Shown here: positions 34,833 through 43,359 of the stretch, in pieces
Layout of the letters: every line of letters starts with the position of its first letter
Position numbering within the stretch: the first letter of the stretch is position 1
NCBI GenBank assembly: GCA_946493085.1
Contig: CAMMAC010000010.1
Coordinates: 1-51,307, forward strand
Origin: an uncultured Clostridiaceae bacterium
GTDB taxonomy: Bacteria > Bacillota > Clostridia > TANB77 > CAG-508
DNA length: 51,307 nucleotides
Direction: 5' to 3'
The notes under the pieces: model-generated
Database searches by the model: none
What the model saw: only the letters and a program-made list of their open reading frames with translations
What the model was told of the DNA's origin: nothing
Program-made: the position numbers and the translations under genes

Positions 34833-35702
34833 TTATGCTTCTCTTTTCCAGTAAAATAAATATTGTTGTGCTAAACCTGCAAGAGTACCAAATTTCTCAT
34901 ATGCTATTTTTTGTATTTCTTTATTGTTCACTTCTCCCTCTTCTTTATGAATATACAATTCATTCATCACTCTTTTTACCCATACATCAATAGGAAATGC
35001 TTCTAGTCGTTTTAATGTGGAAAATAATAAAATGCAATCTGCTACTTTCTCTCCTACTCCCGGCAATGTTAGCAATGTTTCTCTTATTGTTTCAAAATTC
35101 TTTTCTTCTTTTAATTTTTCTAAGTCTACCTTCTTTTCTACTATCCTTTTTGTTGTCTCATATACTCTTTTATCACGAAAACCCAATCCTAATTTTCTTA
35201 AATCTTCTATACTTGCCTTAGATAATTCTTCTGGTGTAGGAAATGTATAATAAATATTCTCTCTCCATTGTATAGGCTGTCCATAAGTTTTACTTAGTCT
35301 TTCTATAATCCCTTTTATTCTAGGTATATTATTATTAGCAGAAATAATAAAAGATATAATCGTTTCCCATAAATCTTGATTTAGAATACGAATGCCTTCT
35401 CCATATTGTATACTTTGTTTTAAGGTGCCATCTGCCTTTTTTAGTTGTTTTTGTAAAGATTCATAGTCTCTTTGCATATCAAAATAGGAAAAGCAAATTT
35501 CTTGCAAATCTTTATCCTGTCTATTGACTCCTTCAAAATAAATATTCTTGCTTGTTTGTTCCACCCTTACTACACTATTTCCAAATATTCCCACATAACT
35601 ATGCTCTTTTTCCTTATTCCAACGAAAACATTGTCCACATTCAAAAATATTTTTTACATCGAATGTTGGTATTTTATCTATCTTCCATTTTTGCTCTTTC
35701 AT
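34833..35702 (-). CDS. ogg: 8-oxoguanine DNA glycosylase (OGG family)
   Basis: The 289-residue protein has the OGG/AlkA N-terminal fold with FECGQCFRWNKE, the helical DLWETIISFIISANNNIPRI, and the helix-hairpin-helix LPGVGEKVADC, whose lysine is the Schiff-base nucleophile. The catalytic aspartate is in FPIDVWVKR. It excises 8-oxoguanine and cuts the abasic site. The start at 35702 gives MKEQKWKIDKIPTFD. Confidence 0.93.
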   Translation of the reverse strand: MKEQKWKIDKIPTFDVKNIFECGQCFRWNKEKEHSYVGIFGNSVVRVEQTSKNIYFEGVNRQDKDLQEICFSYFDMQRDYESLQKQLKKADGTLKQSIQYGEGIRILNQDLWETIISFIISANNNIPRIKGIIERLSKTYGQPIQWRENIYYTFPTPEELSKASIEDLRKLGLGFRDKRVYETTKRIVEKKVDLEKLKEEKNFETIRETLLTLPGVGEKVADCILLFSTLKRLEAFPIDVWVKRVMNELYIHKEEGEVNNKEIQKIAYEKFGTLAGLAQQYLFYWKREA

Positions 35703-35751
35703 TTTTATTCCACCCTTATATTTTTACTCCTGTCATTTTATCAAAACAAAA

Positions 35752-35804
35752 GTGAAAATTAAAACTTTCACTCTTGGTACTAATTTAAGTTAGTGCCAAG
35801 TTTT
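35752..35804. terminator. Pair of hairpins between the OGG gene and a small ORF
   Basis: CTTGGTACTAA and TTAGTGCCAAG form a stem followed by TTTTT on the + strand. A second small stem (GTGAAA/TTTCAC) lies next to it and has TTTTG on the - strand. Together they isolate the OGG gene from the ORF remnant upstream. Confidence 0.6.
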
Positions 35805-35840
35805 TATAAAGATGTTGTTTTTAAGTTTCCACCTAATTTT

Positions 35841-36032
35841 TTAGGCAACCCTTTTCTTTAATGGTCGTTGTTCTCGACCAATACCCATCGCTATTTCTAG
35901 GTCTGGACTAAACATTTCTTTTATTATTTTTTCTTGTGTTTCATTTAATTTAAAATCACATACAAATGTTAATCTCAAGTTCTCACCTTCAATCATTTTA
36001 TTATTTATATCATATAGAACAAATTTTCGCAA
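35841..36032 (-). pseudogene. Small ORF remnant, 63 aa
   Basis: The frame can only begin at a TTG at 36032 and has no ribosome site. Coding-like sequence (KSKKNLPKC) continues upstream to a stop without any ATG. The product (FVLYDINNKMIEGENLRLTFVCDF) has no family I know. It lies next to the decayed pilin-like gene, so it is probably another fragment. Confidence 0.35.
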
Positions 36033-36099
36033 GCATTTTGGTAAATTTTTTTTACTTTTTATTGTTAAAAGTTATTATTTTCTATTAGCACTAGCATTT

Positions 36100-37075
36100 T
36101 TAGGCTATAATTAGTGAAACACGGAAACTCCTTCCATAATCATTTCCTCCTCCAGCATACGCAAAAGAAAATAAACCTGTTCCTGTAGCTCTTCCATAGC
36201 CAGCACTACGAATAAAAAAAGCTATATTTGTTCGTGGATAAAGTGATAGATCTCCATACCAAGAGGAATTCACTATTACACCACTTGTAGAAGTTTCTCT
36301 TACTCCATCTCCATAGATTAAAGTATTTGCATTATAATTATTGCTTGCACTATCTATACTACTATCATAAGGGTATACAGTAGCATATTTTGTACTATTG
36401 GTATGAAGCTGTTGTACATCCACTTACTCCATAAACACTATCCACACCTACCTGTCCCTCAGAAGATGTTCTTTCTTGATTACCACTCGCCAATGTAATA
36501 TCGTTTTTTACGATATTGATACCATTTAAACCATATTCACTTTGAGATAAATATGCAATTGCTCCCCATTCACTATTTTTAATTAAATGACTATCTGCTT
36601 CTTCACTTAATCCATATGTATTTCCATTCTCTGTTAAAACCTTGGCTATATTATAGGCATCACTACAACTAATATAATTCATATAATAAGTAAGCGGTTG
36701 AAATACTGGATATTTAATGGTTGTTCTTGTTTCTCCATAAATCCCATCTAACCAATTTCTAGCATCTTCACTTCCATCTGTGCTTTCTCCTCGTTCTATA
36801 CTAGTTACTTGAGATGTAGTTTGTGTATAATATACACTACTTGCTTTTACTTCTGCATTATTATTTCCACTAGCATAGCCTGCCATAAATTTTGATATCC
36901 AAATTCCTGTAATCTCTTTATCCCAGCCACCATTTCTGTAATGGATGCTTGTTTCGTTTGTAAATGCTGGATGTACAGTATAACCTGTGCTTGTATCTAC
37001 TAATTCATCTTCACTCGTACAACTTTTAGCTGTTTCTTTGGACTTTTTCTGTATAATATGAAAAAATTTTTATTT
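36100..37075 (-). pseudogene. Decayed prepilin-like/tail-type surface protein gene
   Basis: Two overlapping frames form one broken gene. The first, readable from about 37070 to 36395, runs GYTVHPAFTNETSIHYRNGG, GIWISKFMAGYA, SEWGAIAYLSQSEYGLNG and ends at a TAG after SGCTTASYQ. The second (36423-36100) carries LHTNSTKYATVYPYD through SSWYGDLSLYPRTNIAFFIRSAGYGRATGTGLFSFAY to FRVSLIIA. One extra base near 36400-36415 explains the switch. The 5' end has no start codon and no prepilin helix, so the gene is also truncated. Similar C-terminal domains occur, to my knowledge, in clostridial prepilin-like proteins. Confidence 0.75.
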
Positions 37076-37126
37076 TATATCTTGACTTCATTTTTTCAGT
37101 TTTTCTTAATTTTCTTACTATCTTAT

Positions 37127-37177
37127 AAAGAGATACTCTTAGCCAAATCTTTTTTCTTTAACCAAGAATATCTCTTT
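37127..37177 (-). terminator. Terminator of the GLUG prepilin-like gene
   Basis: AAAGAGATACTCTT and AAGAATATCTCTTT form a 14-bp stem with one mismatch around a long T-rich loop, 22 bases past the stop codon. Confidence 0.65.
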
Positions 37178-37198
37178 CTTTTCACTATATTTATCTTT

Positions 37199-38839
37199 TT
37201 ATTGCCATTGTAAAATAGGATATCCATCATTAATATTCTCTGTATCTTCTTTAAATGCTTCTCCTAAAGTACTTACTAATTCTTTTAATTCATCACTTGT
37301 TTTTAGTTCCGCTTTTACATTTGTATTTGTTGTTGTACCTCCTCCTATTGCTGGTAAATCATTTTGATTTAAGGCATAATTGTTATCTGCTTGTAATATA
37401 GAGCCTGGAGTTGTAACTGCTCCTATACTAGCACCAATTTGACTAGGTCCTGTTACTGTACCTGTACTATAAGTATTCATTATTCTAGTATAGCCCACAG
37501 TTCCACCGCTGTAATAATGAATAGCTCCCGAAATTCCTCCTGCAATCTGAAAATCAACCTTGATGTTTCCTCTATTATAACAATCTCTAGTTTCTCCCTG
37601 CATCATTACTCCCACGATTCCTCCTGCTATATGATATCCATAAATATCTCCTGTGTTATAACATCCTGTAATTTGGCCATCACATCTTCCTATTATACCT
37701 CCTACATATGTTTCCTGATATCCTCCTGTTTGTCCTAATGCTGTAATGTTAGCTCTATTAGTACAATTTAAAATAGAAGCATTTGGAACTATATAACCTG
37801 CAATACCACCAATACTAGTTCCCTCCTCGCTGTATATAGTTACTTGATTATGACAATTCATAATGATTGTTGAGCCTCCTGCTGAACCTACTACCCCACC
37901 TGATTGATTTCCTGCATTCACAATATCTCCTGTTACGGTTAGATCTTGTATCTTTCCACGCACTATGCCAAACAAACCTTGGAAGTCTTCTGTTGTATCT
38001 ATATACATATTTTTAATTATATGATTATTTCCATAAAATGTTCCTTTAAAATCTTTATCTTCTCTTCCTATTGGTACCCACTGATTCTCTGCATTTCCTT
38101 GTAAGTCTATATCATTCTGCAAGGTTATTGTTCTTCCTTCATAGGTTGCTCCATTATTCACTCTATCTCTAAAACTTTCTAATTCTTCTTTTGTGCTGAT
38201 TTGCATATCTTCTGAGATTCCTTCTATCTGAATCTGTGCTATTTTGTATTCTTCATTACTATCTAATACATAAACGCTATAATTTCCATTTGTCGTCACA
38301 TCTTGCGTTAATGTATATTTATTCTCTGTTTTCTCTGGTACACTCACTTCTGCTCCATTAATTTGTATTTCACTAATCGAATCGCTTCCTTGTATTTTTA
38401 TGCTTAATGTTGCCTTTGTATAGTCACTTGCTAGTTGGCTGCTTACTCCTATTTCTATTGTTGAACTTTCATTTCCTTTTCCCAAGCTTTGTGTTACTCT
38501 TAGATTTTCTCTATCTATGATAAATTGGTAACCTCCTACTATCACTACATCATCTTGTGCTACCATTCCTTGACTTGCTAGATAATCCTTAATAAATTGT
38601 TCATCATTGTAATTAGGATTTGTATACTTTTCCATTTGCAAGTCTAGTAATGCCATTTCTAATTTTTCTCTTGCCTCTGCTTCTTCTGTTTCTCTTTGTG
38701 CAGATTGGGCTTGTGTAATAATTCCATTGTCCCCTACTAGCATGTTAATACTCACACCTGCTAAAATGATCAAAACGATTATTGTTACTACTAATGCTAT
38801 TAATGTAATTCCTTTTTGTTTATTCTTTTGTTCTTGCAT
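37199..38839 (-). CDS. Prepilin-like surface protein with GLUG repeats
   Basis: The 546-residue protein starts with a prepilin-type leader and helix: KQKG, then ITLIALVVTIIVLIILAGVSI (cleavage expected after the glycine at residue 14). The usual Glu5 of type IV pilins is replaced by alanine. A helical stretch (50-75) and an Ig-like region follow. From about 290 to 470 there are GLUG-type repeats with the pattern GGIxGxxxxxxxxCYNxGxI. GLUG repeats occur in bacterial adhesins. The protein probably sits on the cell surface anchored by its N-terminal helix. An AGGAGG lies before the ATG. It is one of four related genes in this region. Confidence 0.88.
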   Translation of the reverse strand: MQEQKNKQKGITLIALVVTIIVLIILAGVSINMLVGDNGIITQAQSAQRETEEAEAREKLEMALLDLQMEKYTNPNYNDEQFIKDYLASQGMVAQDDVVIVGGYQFIIDRENLRVTQSLGKGNESSTIEIGVSSQLASDYTKATLSIKIQGSDSISEIQINGAEVSVPEKTENKYTLTQDVTTNGNYSVYVLDSNEEYKIAQIQIEGISEDMQISTKEELESFRDRVNNGATYEGRTITLQNDIDLQGNAENQWVPIGREDKDFKGTFYGNNHIIKNMYIDTTEDFQGLFGIVRGKIQDLTVTGDIVNAGNQSGGVVGSAGGSTIIMNCHNQVTIYSEEGTSIGGIAGYIVPNASILNCTNRANITALGQTGGYQETYVGGIIGRCDGQITGCYNTGDIYGYHIAGGIVGVMMQGETRDCYNRGNIKVDFQIAGGISGAIHYYSGGTVGYTRIMNTYSTGTVTGPSQIGASIGAVTTPGSILQADNNYALNQNDLPAIGGGTTTNTNVKAELKTSDELKELVSTLGEAFKEDTENINDGYPILQWQ

Positions 38840-39044
38840 AAATTTATCCTCCTTGTTTTTTTCTTACAAAGAGGATTATATCTTTCTTTGCTTTTTCCTC
38901 TCTTTTACTTTTCCTTTTTTGCTGGTTACTTATTTCCATAATTTTTCGACTTTTTTCTTAGTTTGTTCCACTTATTCCTAATATTTTTGTGACATGTCAT
39001 ACAAGCCTCAGACTTAAATGGAAGAAACTTTAAAAAAGAAAAAT
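38840..39044. other. Upstream region of the GLUG prepilin-like gene
   Basis: About 200 bases upstream of the gene are A/G-rich on the - strand. I looked for a c-di-GMP riboswitch, which is common before pilin genes, and did not find its core. A small CATGTCATACAAG/CTTGTATGACATG region near 38990-39003 shows no stable fold by eye. Confidence 0.4.
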
Positions 39045-39071
39045 GAACTTTAAGGAACGTCCCTAAAGTTC
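39045..39071 (-). terminator. Stem-loop of the conserved GGAACRYCCC family, copy 4
   Basis: GAACTTTAAGG and CCCTAAAGTTC enclose AACGT. On the - strand it has a G-U pair and is followed by a T-rich run, 5 bases past the yitT stop codon, so it acts as its terminator. Confidence 0.88.
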
Positions 39072-39075
39072 AAAG

Positions 39076-39942
39076 TCATCTTTTAAAGCCTTTTCCCCAT
39101 GCCTCTCTTGCATTAGCAGTAATAATAAATGCTCTATTATCTATTTCTAGTGCTATTTGCTTTATTTTGGCTATTTCTCCTCTACTTCCAACACATAATA
39201 ACATCATTTTTTCTTCATTTGTATACATGCCTTTTGCATAAATACCTGTACTTCCTCTATCTACTTCTTCTCCTATTTTCTCCGCTATTTTTTGATATTG
39301 ATTAGATATAATAAACATCATTTTTGTAAAGTAAATCCCCTCAAACACAACATCTATCATTTTTCCCATGAGATATATAGCAATTGCAGAATATAAACCT
39401 ACCTCAATATTTCTAAAAAAAACGACATTTAGGGCGATAATAGTGGTATCCACCCCTACTATTATATTACTTGTATGAAAATATGGCTTATAAGATTTTA
39501 CAATATAAGACAATAAATCTGTTCCTCCTGTAGAAGCTGATGCCTTTAAGACAATAGCTGTTCCAATTCCCATACAAATACCTCCATAAACACACGCTAA
39601 AATAGGATCTCCTGTAAAAGCTGGAAATTGATCCAATATATCTATAAGACCAGATAATATTATAGTTCCTAATAAGGATTTTATTACAAAAGGCTTTCCT
39701 ACTCGAAAGTAACTTAAGATTAATAATGGCACATTCATAACAAACATTGCTGTCCCTAATGGTATTTTCCATAAATAATACGTAATAGTTGCTAAGCCTG
39801 CAAAACCTCCTGAAGACAAGCGATTAGGAAGTAAGAAAAAAGAAGTGCCACAAGCCATAAGAAAACAACCCGTTGTTAATAGTAACACTTCATAACTATA
39901 TTTTTTTATTTTTAATATTTTCTTTATTTTTGTTATTTCCAT
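39076..39942 (-). CDS. yitT: YitT family membrane protein
   Basis: The 288-residue protein has five or so membrane helices in the first 200 residues (including VLLLTTGCFLMACGTSFFLLP and GGFAGLATI) and a soluble C-terminal DUF2179 domain (about 215-285, with DRGSTGIYAKGMYTNEE). YitT proteins occur in Firmicutes; their transport role is not settled. It follows the radical-SAM-like gene by 47 bases and ends at a conserved stem-loop. Confidence 0.92.
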   Translation of the reverse strand: MEITKIKKILKIKKYSYEVLLLTTGCFLMACGTSFFLLPNRLSSGGFAGLATITYYLWKIPLGTAMFVMNVPLLILSYFRVGKPFVIKSLLGTIILSGLIDILDQFPAFTGDPILACVYGGICMGIGTAIVLKASASTGGTDLLSYIVKSYKPYFHTSNIIVGVDTTIIALNVVFFRNIEVGLYSAIAIYLMGKMIDVVFEGIYFTKMMFIISNQYQKIAEKIGEEVDRGSTGIYAKGMYTNEEKMMLLCVGSRGEIAKIKQIALEIDNRAFIITANAREAWGKGFKR

Positions 39943-39989
39943 AGAAAATTTTTCCTTTTCCCTTTTCTATGGAGTATTTCCATTTATTT

Positions 39990-41027
39990 TTAATTTATAC
40001 TTTTATTTTGCATTTCTTCTACCATGTCATCATACGTTTTTACCATTTTCATTTCAAATCTACCTTTTTTTATGTCCTTGTTTGGTGTAATTACTACATC
40101 TACATCGTATACATCTTTTAATTTTTCAATATTTTCATTTCTAAAGCCTAACATATTGGGTACATCATCTGGGTTAGCTTCTATTTCTACTTCTTTTACT
40201 TTTGTATTCATCTTTTTAATCTTTTCTAATATAGCATCATACCACATAGCCCCTTCTACTAACATTGTAAATTCTGGATGATAAGGGCCTGCTATAATAG
40301 TATTTTCCTTTTCTATTGTTTTTGGTAATACCACTTTTATTTCTTCTACTTTATTTTGATTAAATATATGTGCTACTTCTTTGCATCTTTCTACTGCTTG
40401 TACAATAGATAAGGCTACATATTCTTCCTTTTTTATTTCCGATTCTAACTTACTCTCTTTTTCTACTACTACTGGTTCTATCTTTACAAAATGTGGTTTT
40501 AATTTTAATATTTCTTTTGCTGTATTTTGTTCATCTAATTTTGTAGAGTCTGGCATTCCAATAAGCATTTCTACTCCTAGAGAAAATCCATGCCAACGGA
40601 TTTTCTTTGCTACTTTTTGTATATGCTTTATGCAATCTTGTATTCCGATTTTTTCTAATAGATATACACTCATGGAAAATATTTGCAAACTAATTTCTTT
40701 TACCTTATATTTTTTCCATAATTTTAACTTTGTTCTGCTCACATCTTTTGGCATTGCGGTAATTCGTATATTACTAATTTTTCCTTCTCTTTGATACATT
40801 TCTATACATTCTAGAATATCTTTTTGTACTGTTTCTTCCAGTCCCGCAAAACTATCTCCAGAAAAATATACTTCTACGTTTGCATCTTCTTTTTTGGAAT
40901 TTTTAAAATAGTATTCTATTTTTTCTTTTACTACATCTGGTGTTAATTTCTCTTTTTCCTGTTTTGCAAAAAAATTCCAATCATTTGTATATGGAACATG
41001 TATCGATATAATATAGGATTTTCTCAC
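39990..41027 (-). CDS. Elp3-like radical SAM homologue lacking the iron-sulfur cysteines
   Basis: The 345-residue protein matches, in my memory, the clostridial COG1243 radical SAM gene that follows rnc. Matching parts are YIISIHVPY at the start, VEVYFSGDSFAGLEE (for the usual FFGGSFTGL), GKISNIRITAMP (for IRISTRPD), and FSLGVEMLIGMPDST. At the place of the CxxxCxxC motif (residues 14-23) it reads TNDWNFFAKQ, so all three cysteines are missing. It cannot bind the cluster in the usual way. The start is a GTG overlapping the rnc stop (GTGA) with GGAGGG before it. It is probably a pseudoenzyme with another role. Confidence 0.8.
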   Translation of the reverse strand: MRKSYIISIHVPYTNDWNFFAKQEKEKLTPDVVKEKIEYYFKNSKKEDANVEVYFSGDSFAGLEETVQKDILECIEMYQREGKISNIRITAMPKDVSRTKLKLWKKYKVKEISLQIFSMSVYLLEKIGIQDCIKHIQKVAKKIRWHGFSLGVEMLIGMPDSTKLDEQNTAKEILKLKPHFVKIEPVVVEKESKLESEIKKEEYVALSIVQAVERCKEVAHIFNQNKVEEIKVVLPKTIEKENTIIAGPYHPEFTMLVEGAMWYDAILEKIKKMNTKVKEVEIEANPDDVPNMLGFRNENIEKLKDVYDVDVVITPNKDIKKGRFEMKMVKTYDDMVEEMQNKSIN

Positions 41028-41710
41028 ACTCTTCCCTCCTCTTTATTTTCTAACGCCTTTTGTGCTGCTTGCATTTCTGCTGCTTTCTTACTTTTTCCTA
41101 TTCCTGTAGCCAGTTTTTTTCCATTACAACTCACCTCTGCTGTAAAGGTTTTATCGTGGTCTGGTCCTTCTTCTTTTAAAATAGTATAAGTAATATGTAC
41201 TTCACCATTTTTTTGTAATTTTTCCTGTAATACAGTTTTATAATCTTTTTCTCCTACATGTTTCGCTGCTCGTTTTGTCGCTTCCTCTAAATTCGTTACA
41301 ATAAATTTTTCCGCCACTTCTAAACCAGCATCAAAATACATTGCTGCAATTACTGCTTCCACACTATCTGCCATAATGGCTGTTCTCATATTTCCATGAG
41401 AATTTCTTTCACTTTTTCCTACATATAAGAAATCACTAAAATTATGCTTTTTGGCTATTTCATATAAGCTTTCTTCACATACAATATCTGCTCTAACTTT
41501 AGTCATTTCTCCTTCTGTTAATTTTGGGAAATGTGTATACAAATATTTGCTAGATATAAACTCTAAAATGCTATCTCCTAAGAATTCTAACTTTTCGTTA
41601 CTTTCTACATGGTTCTCATAAGCATAAGATTTATGCACTAATGCTTGTTTTAATAATTCTTTATCTTGAAAATAATGACCAATACTTTTTTCTAAGATTT
41701 CTAATTCCAT
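41024..41710 (-). CDS. rnc: Ribonuclease III
   Basis: The 228-residue protein has the RNase III signature NEKLEFLGDSILEFI with the catalytic acidic residues, a second acidic site (DSVEAVIAAMYFDAG) and a C-terminal double-stranded-RNA-binding domain (about 155-225). It cuts rRNA precursors and other duplex RNA. It lies downstream of acpP with a terminator and a TATAAT (41741-41746) between them, and overlaps the radical-SAM-like gene by 4 bases. Confidence 0.96.
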   Translation of the reverse strand: MELEILEKSIGHYFQDKELLKQALVHKSYAYENHVESNEKLEFLGDSILEFISSKYLYTHFPKLTEGEMTKVRADIVCEESLYEIAKKHNFSDFLYVGKSERNSHGNMRTAIMADSVEAVIAAMYFDAGLEVAEKFIVTNLEEATKRAAKHVGEKDYKTVLQEKLQKNGEVHITYTILKEEGPDHDKTFTAEVSCNGKKLATGIGKSKKAAEMQAAQKALENKEEGRV

Positions 41711-41757
41711 ATCAAACGACTACTCCTTTCCCTCTTTTGTATTATACTACAACTCTA

Positions 41758-41783
41758 TAAAAAAAGAAAGGTATTACCCTTTC
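41758..41783 (-). terminator. Terminator after acpP
   Basis: GAAAGG and CCTTTC form a short stem on the - strand, followed by TTTTTTT. The likely -10 of rnc (TATAAT on the - strand, 41741-41746) lies right after it. Confidence 0.75.
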
Positions 41784-41799
41784 ATTTTCTAGTTTTTTC

Positions 41800-42042
41800 T
41801 TATGCTACATGGTCTTTAATGTAATCTACTACATCTCCTACTGTAACAATTTTTTCTGCATCGCTATCAGGAATTTCTGTATCGAATTCTTCCTCTAAAG
41901 CCATAATTAATTCTACTATATCAAGAGAATCAGCTCCTAAATCATCTATAAAAGATGCTTCCATTGTAACAGAGGTATCTGTTACTCCTAATTGTCCTAC
42001 TATAATTTCTTTTACTTTTTCAAAAATTTCTTCTTGTGTCAT
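41800..42042 (-). CDS. acpP: Acyl carrier protein
   Basis: The 80-residue acidic protein contains [18 protein letters not shown], in which the DSL serine takes the 4'-phosphopantetheine arm. It carries acyl chains in fatty acid synthesis. The start at 42042 ([13 protein letters not shown]) has GGAGG about 10 bases before it. It sits downstream of plsX in the common plsX-acpP order. Confidence 0.96.
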   Translation of the reverse strand: MTQEEIFEKVKEIIVGQLGVTDTSVTMEASFIDDLGADSLDIVELIMALEEEFDTEIPDSDAEKIVTVGDVVDYIKDHVA

Positions 42043-42125
42043 CCTTATTACACCTCCTCTCACATTTTCTAATACTTTTCCTTAACAATAATACATGTTT
42101 CTATAAATGTCAAGTTTTTCTTATT

Positions 42126-43142
42126 TTATTTTTCAAATTCTTCTATCATCTTTTCTACCGCTTTATTTTTCACAAATTGTTCTGCTTGTTTTATAGTAAA
42201 TTCAAATAATTTTTCATCACTACTACCATGTGCTTTCACTACTGGTTTCTTTACACCTAAGAACAATGCTCCTCCGTATTCTTTGTAATCCATTGCTTTT
42301 TTTAGTCCATTTATCGCTGGCAAAGATGGTATAGCTCCTAGCATAGTAAAGATATTTTTCTTGATATTATCTGTTAGTGTTGTTTTTACAAGTTTTCCAA
42401 TTCCTTCTACTGTCTTTAGGAATACATTTCCTGTATAACCATCTGCTACTAAAATGTCTAATTTACCGGAAAAGGCATCTCTTCCTTCTACATTTCCTAC
42501 AAAATTGATATTTAATTCTTCTGACTTTTCTTTTAATAATTGGTAAGATTCTCTTACTAGCTCATTTCCTTTTGTCTCTTCTGTTCCAATGTTTAGAAGC
42601 CCAACAGTAGGGTGCTCTATTCCAAAGGTATTTCGATTATAGATAGTTGCCATTTGTGCAAATTGTAGTAAATTGATTGGTTTACAATTTGTATTAGAGC
42701 CACAATCAATTAGCATTAGTCTACTTTTATAAGAAGGTAAGATGCCTGCTAGTGCTGGTCTATCTATCCCTTTAATTCTTCCTACTAATAGAGTAGCACC
42801 GGTTAATAAGGCTCCAGAATTTCCTGCCGAGATAAATACATCTCCTTTTCCCTCTTTTAAAAGATGGAACCCTACTACCATAGAAGAATCTTTTTTATGC
42901 TTAATTGCCTGTGTTGGTACCTCACACATTTCTATGGTTTCTGATGCATGATATATCTTTAATCTTGGAGATATTTCTGCTATATCTTTTTTTCCATAAA
43001 ATTGTTCTATTTTTTGTAGAATTACTTTTTCGTCCCCTACAAGCCAGACTTCTGCTTCTATTTGTTCAATTGCTTTTACTGCACCTTTAATATTGGCATC
43101 TGGTGCGTTATCTCCTCCCATGGCATCTAATAGTATAATCAT
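42126..43142 (-). CDS. plsX: Phosphate acyltransferase PlsX
   Basis: The 338-residue protein starts MIILLDAMGGDNAPD, the family N-terminus, and has SAGNSGALLTGA, GNVEGRDAF and DGYTGNVFLKT. It makes acyl-phosphate from acyl-ACP for phospholipid synthesis. The start at 43142 is chosen for the family match, with AAGGAG about 12 bases upstream; the frame runs open to 43193. acpP follows. Confidence 0.96.
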   Translation of the reverse strand: MIILLDAMGGDNAPDANIKGAVKAIEQIEAEVWLVGDEKVILQKIEQFYGKKDIAEISPRLKIYHASETIEMCEVPTQAIKHKKDSSMVVGFHLLKEGKGDVFISAGNSGALLTGATLLVGRIKGIDRPALAGILPSYKSRLMLIDCGSNTNCKPINLLQFAQMATIYNRNTFGIEHPTVGLLNIGTEETKGNELVRESYQLLKEKSEELNINFVGNVEGRDAFSGKLDILVADGYTGNVFLKTVEGIGKLVKTTLTDNIKKNIFTMLGAIPSLPAINGLKKAMDYKEYGGALFLGVKKPVVKAHGSSDEKLFEFTIKQAEQFVKNKAVEKMIEEFEK

Positions 43143-43234
43143 TTCTTTTTGCTCTCCTTTTTCCCTTTTATTCATATATATTGTTATTTTCATATTTTAT
43201 AACTTATATTTAGGCTTGTCAATCGAACATTGTA

Positions 43235-43263
43235 ATTTTATTATTTATTTTCTCGTATTTCAA
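43235..43263 (-). promoter_or_regulatory. Promoter of plsX
   Basis: On the - strand TTGAAA (43258-43263), 17 bases, then TAAAAT (43235-43240). The -35 lies in an 18-base motif that recurs at 45611-45628. Confidence 0.6.
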
Positions 43264-43274
43264 GTGTAATGACC
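43257..43274 (-). repeat. 18-base motif, copy 1
   Basis: On the - strand this reads GGTCATTACACTTGAAAT. It matches 45611-45628 at 16 of 18 positions. It covers the -35 of plsX, so it may be a regulator site. Confidence 0.45.
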
Positions 43275-43315
43275 GTTTAGTCGGAAAAAGCCTCTTGTAA
43301 TCGCTCTCTTAAGCG

Positions 43316-43355
43316 AAAAAACAAGTAATCGTCTTTTAAAACATTACTTGTTTTT
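43316..43355 (-). terminator. Terminator of the 280-aa prepilin-like gene
   Basis: AAAAACAAGTAAT and ATTACTTGTTTTT form a perfect stem around a 13-base loop, with A and T runs. It lies within 10 bases of the stop codon. Confidence 0.85.
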
Positions 43356-43359
43356 ATTT

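Noticed and set aside
37439..37738. + strand ORF antisense to the GLUG prepilin-like gene
   Set aside because: It is a Ser/Thr/Ile-rich shadow of the real gene with no ribosome site. Similar shadows over most other genes were also dropped.
38840..39040. c-di-GMP riboswitch upstream of the GLUG prepilin-like gene
   Set aside because: The conserved core and tetraloop-receptor parts were not found.
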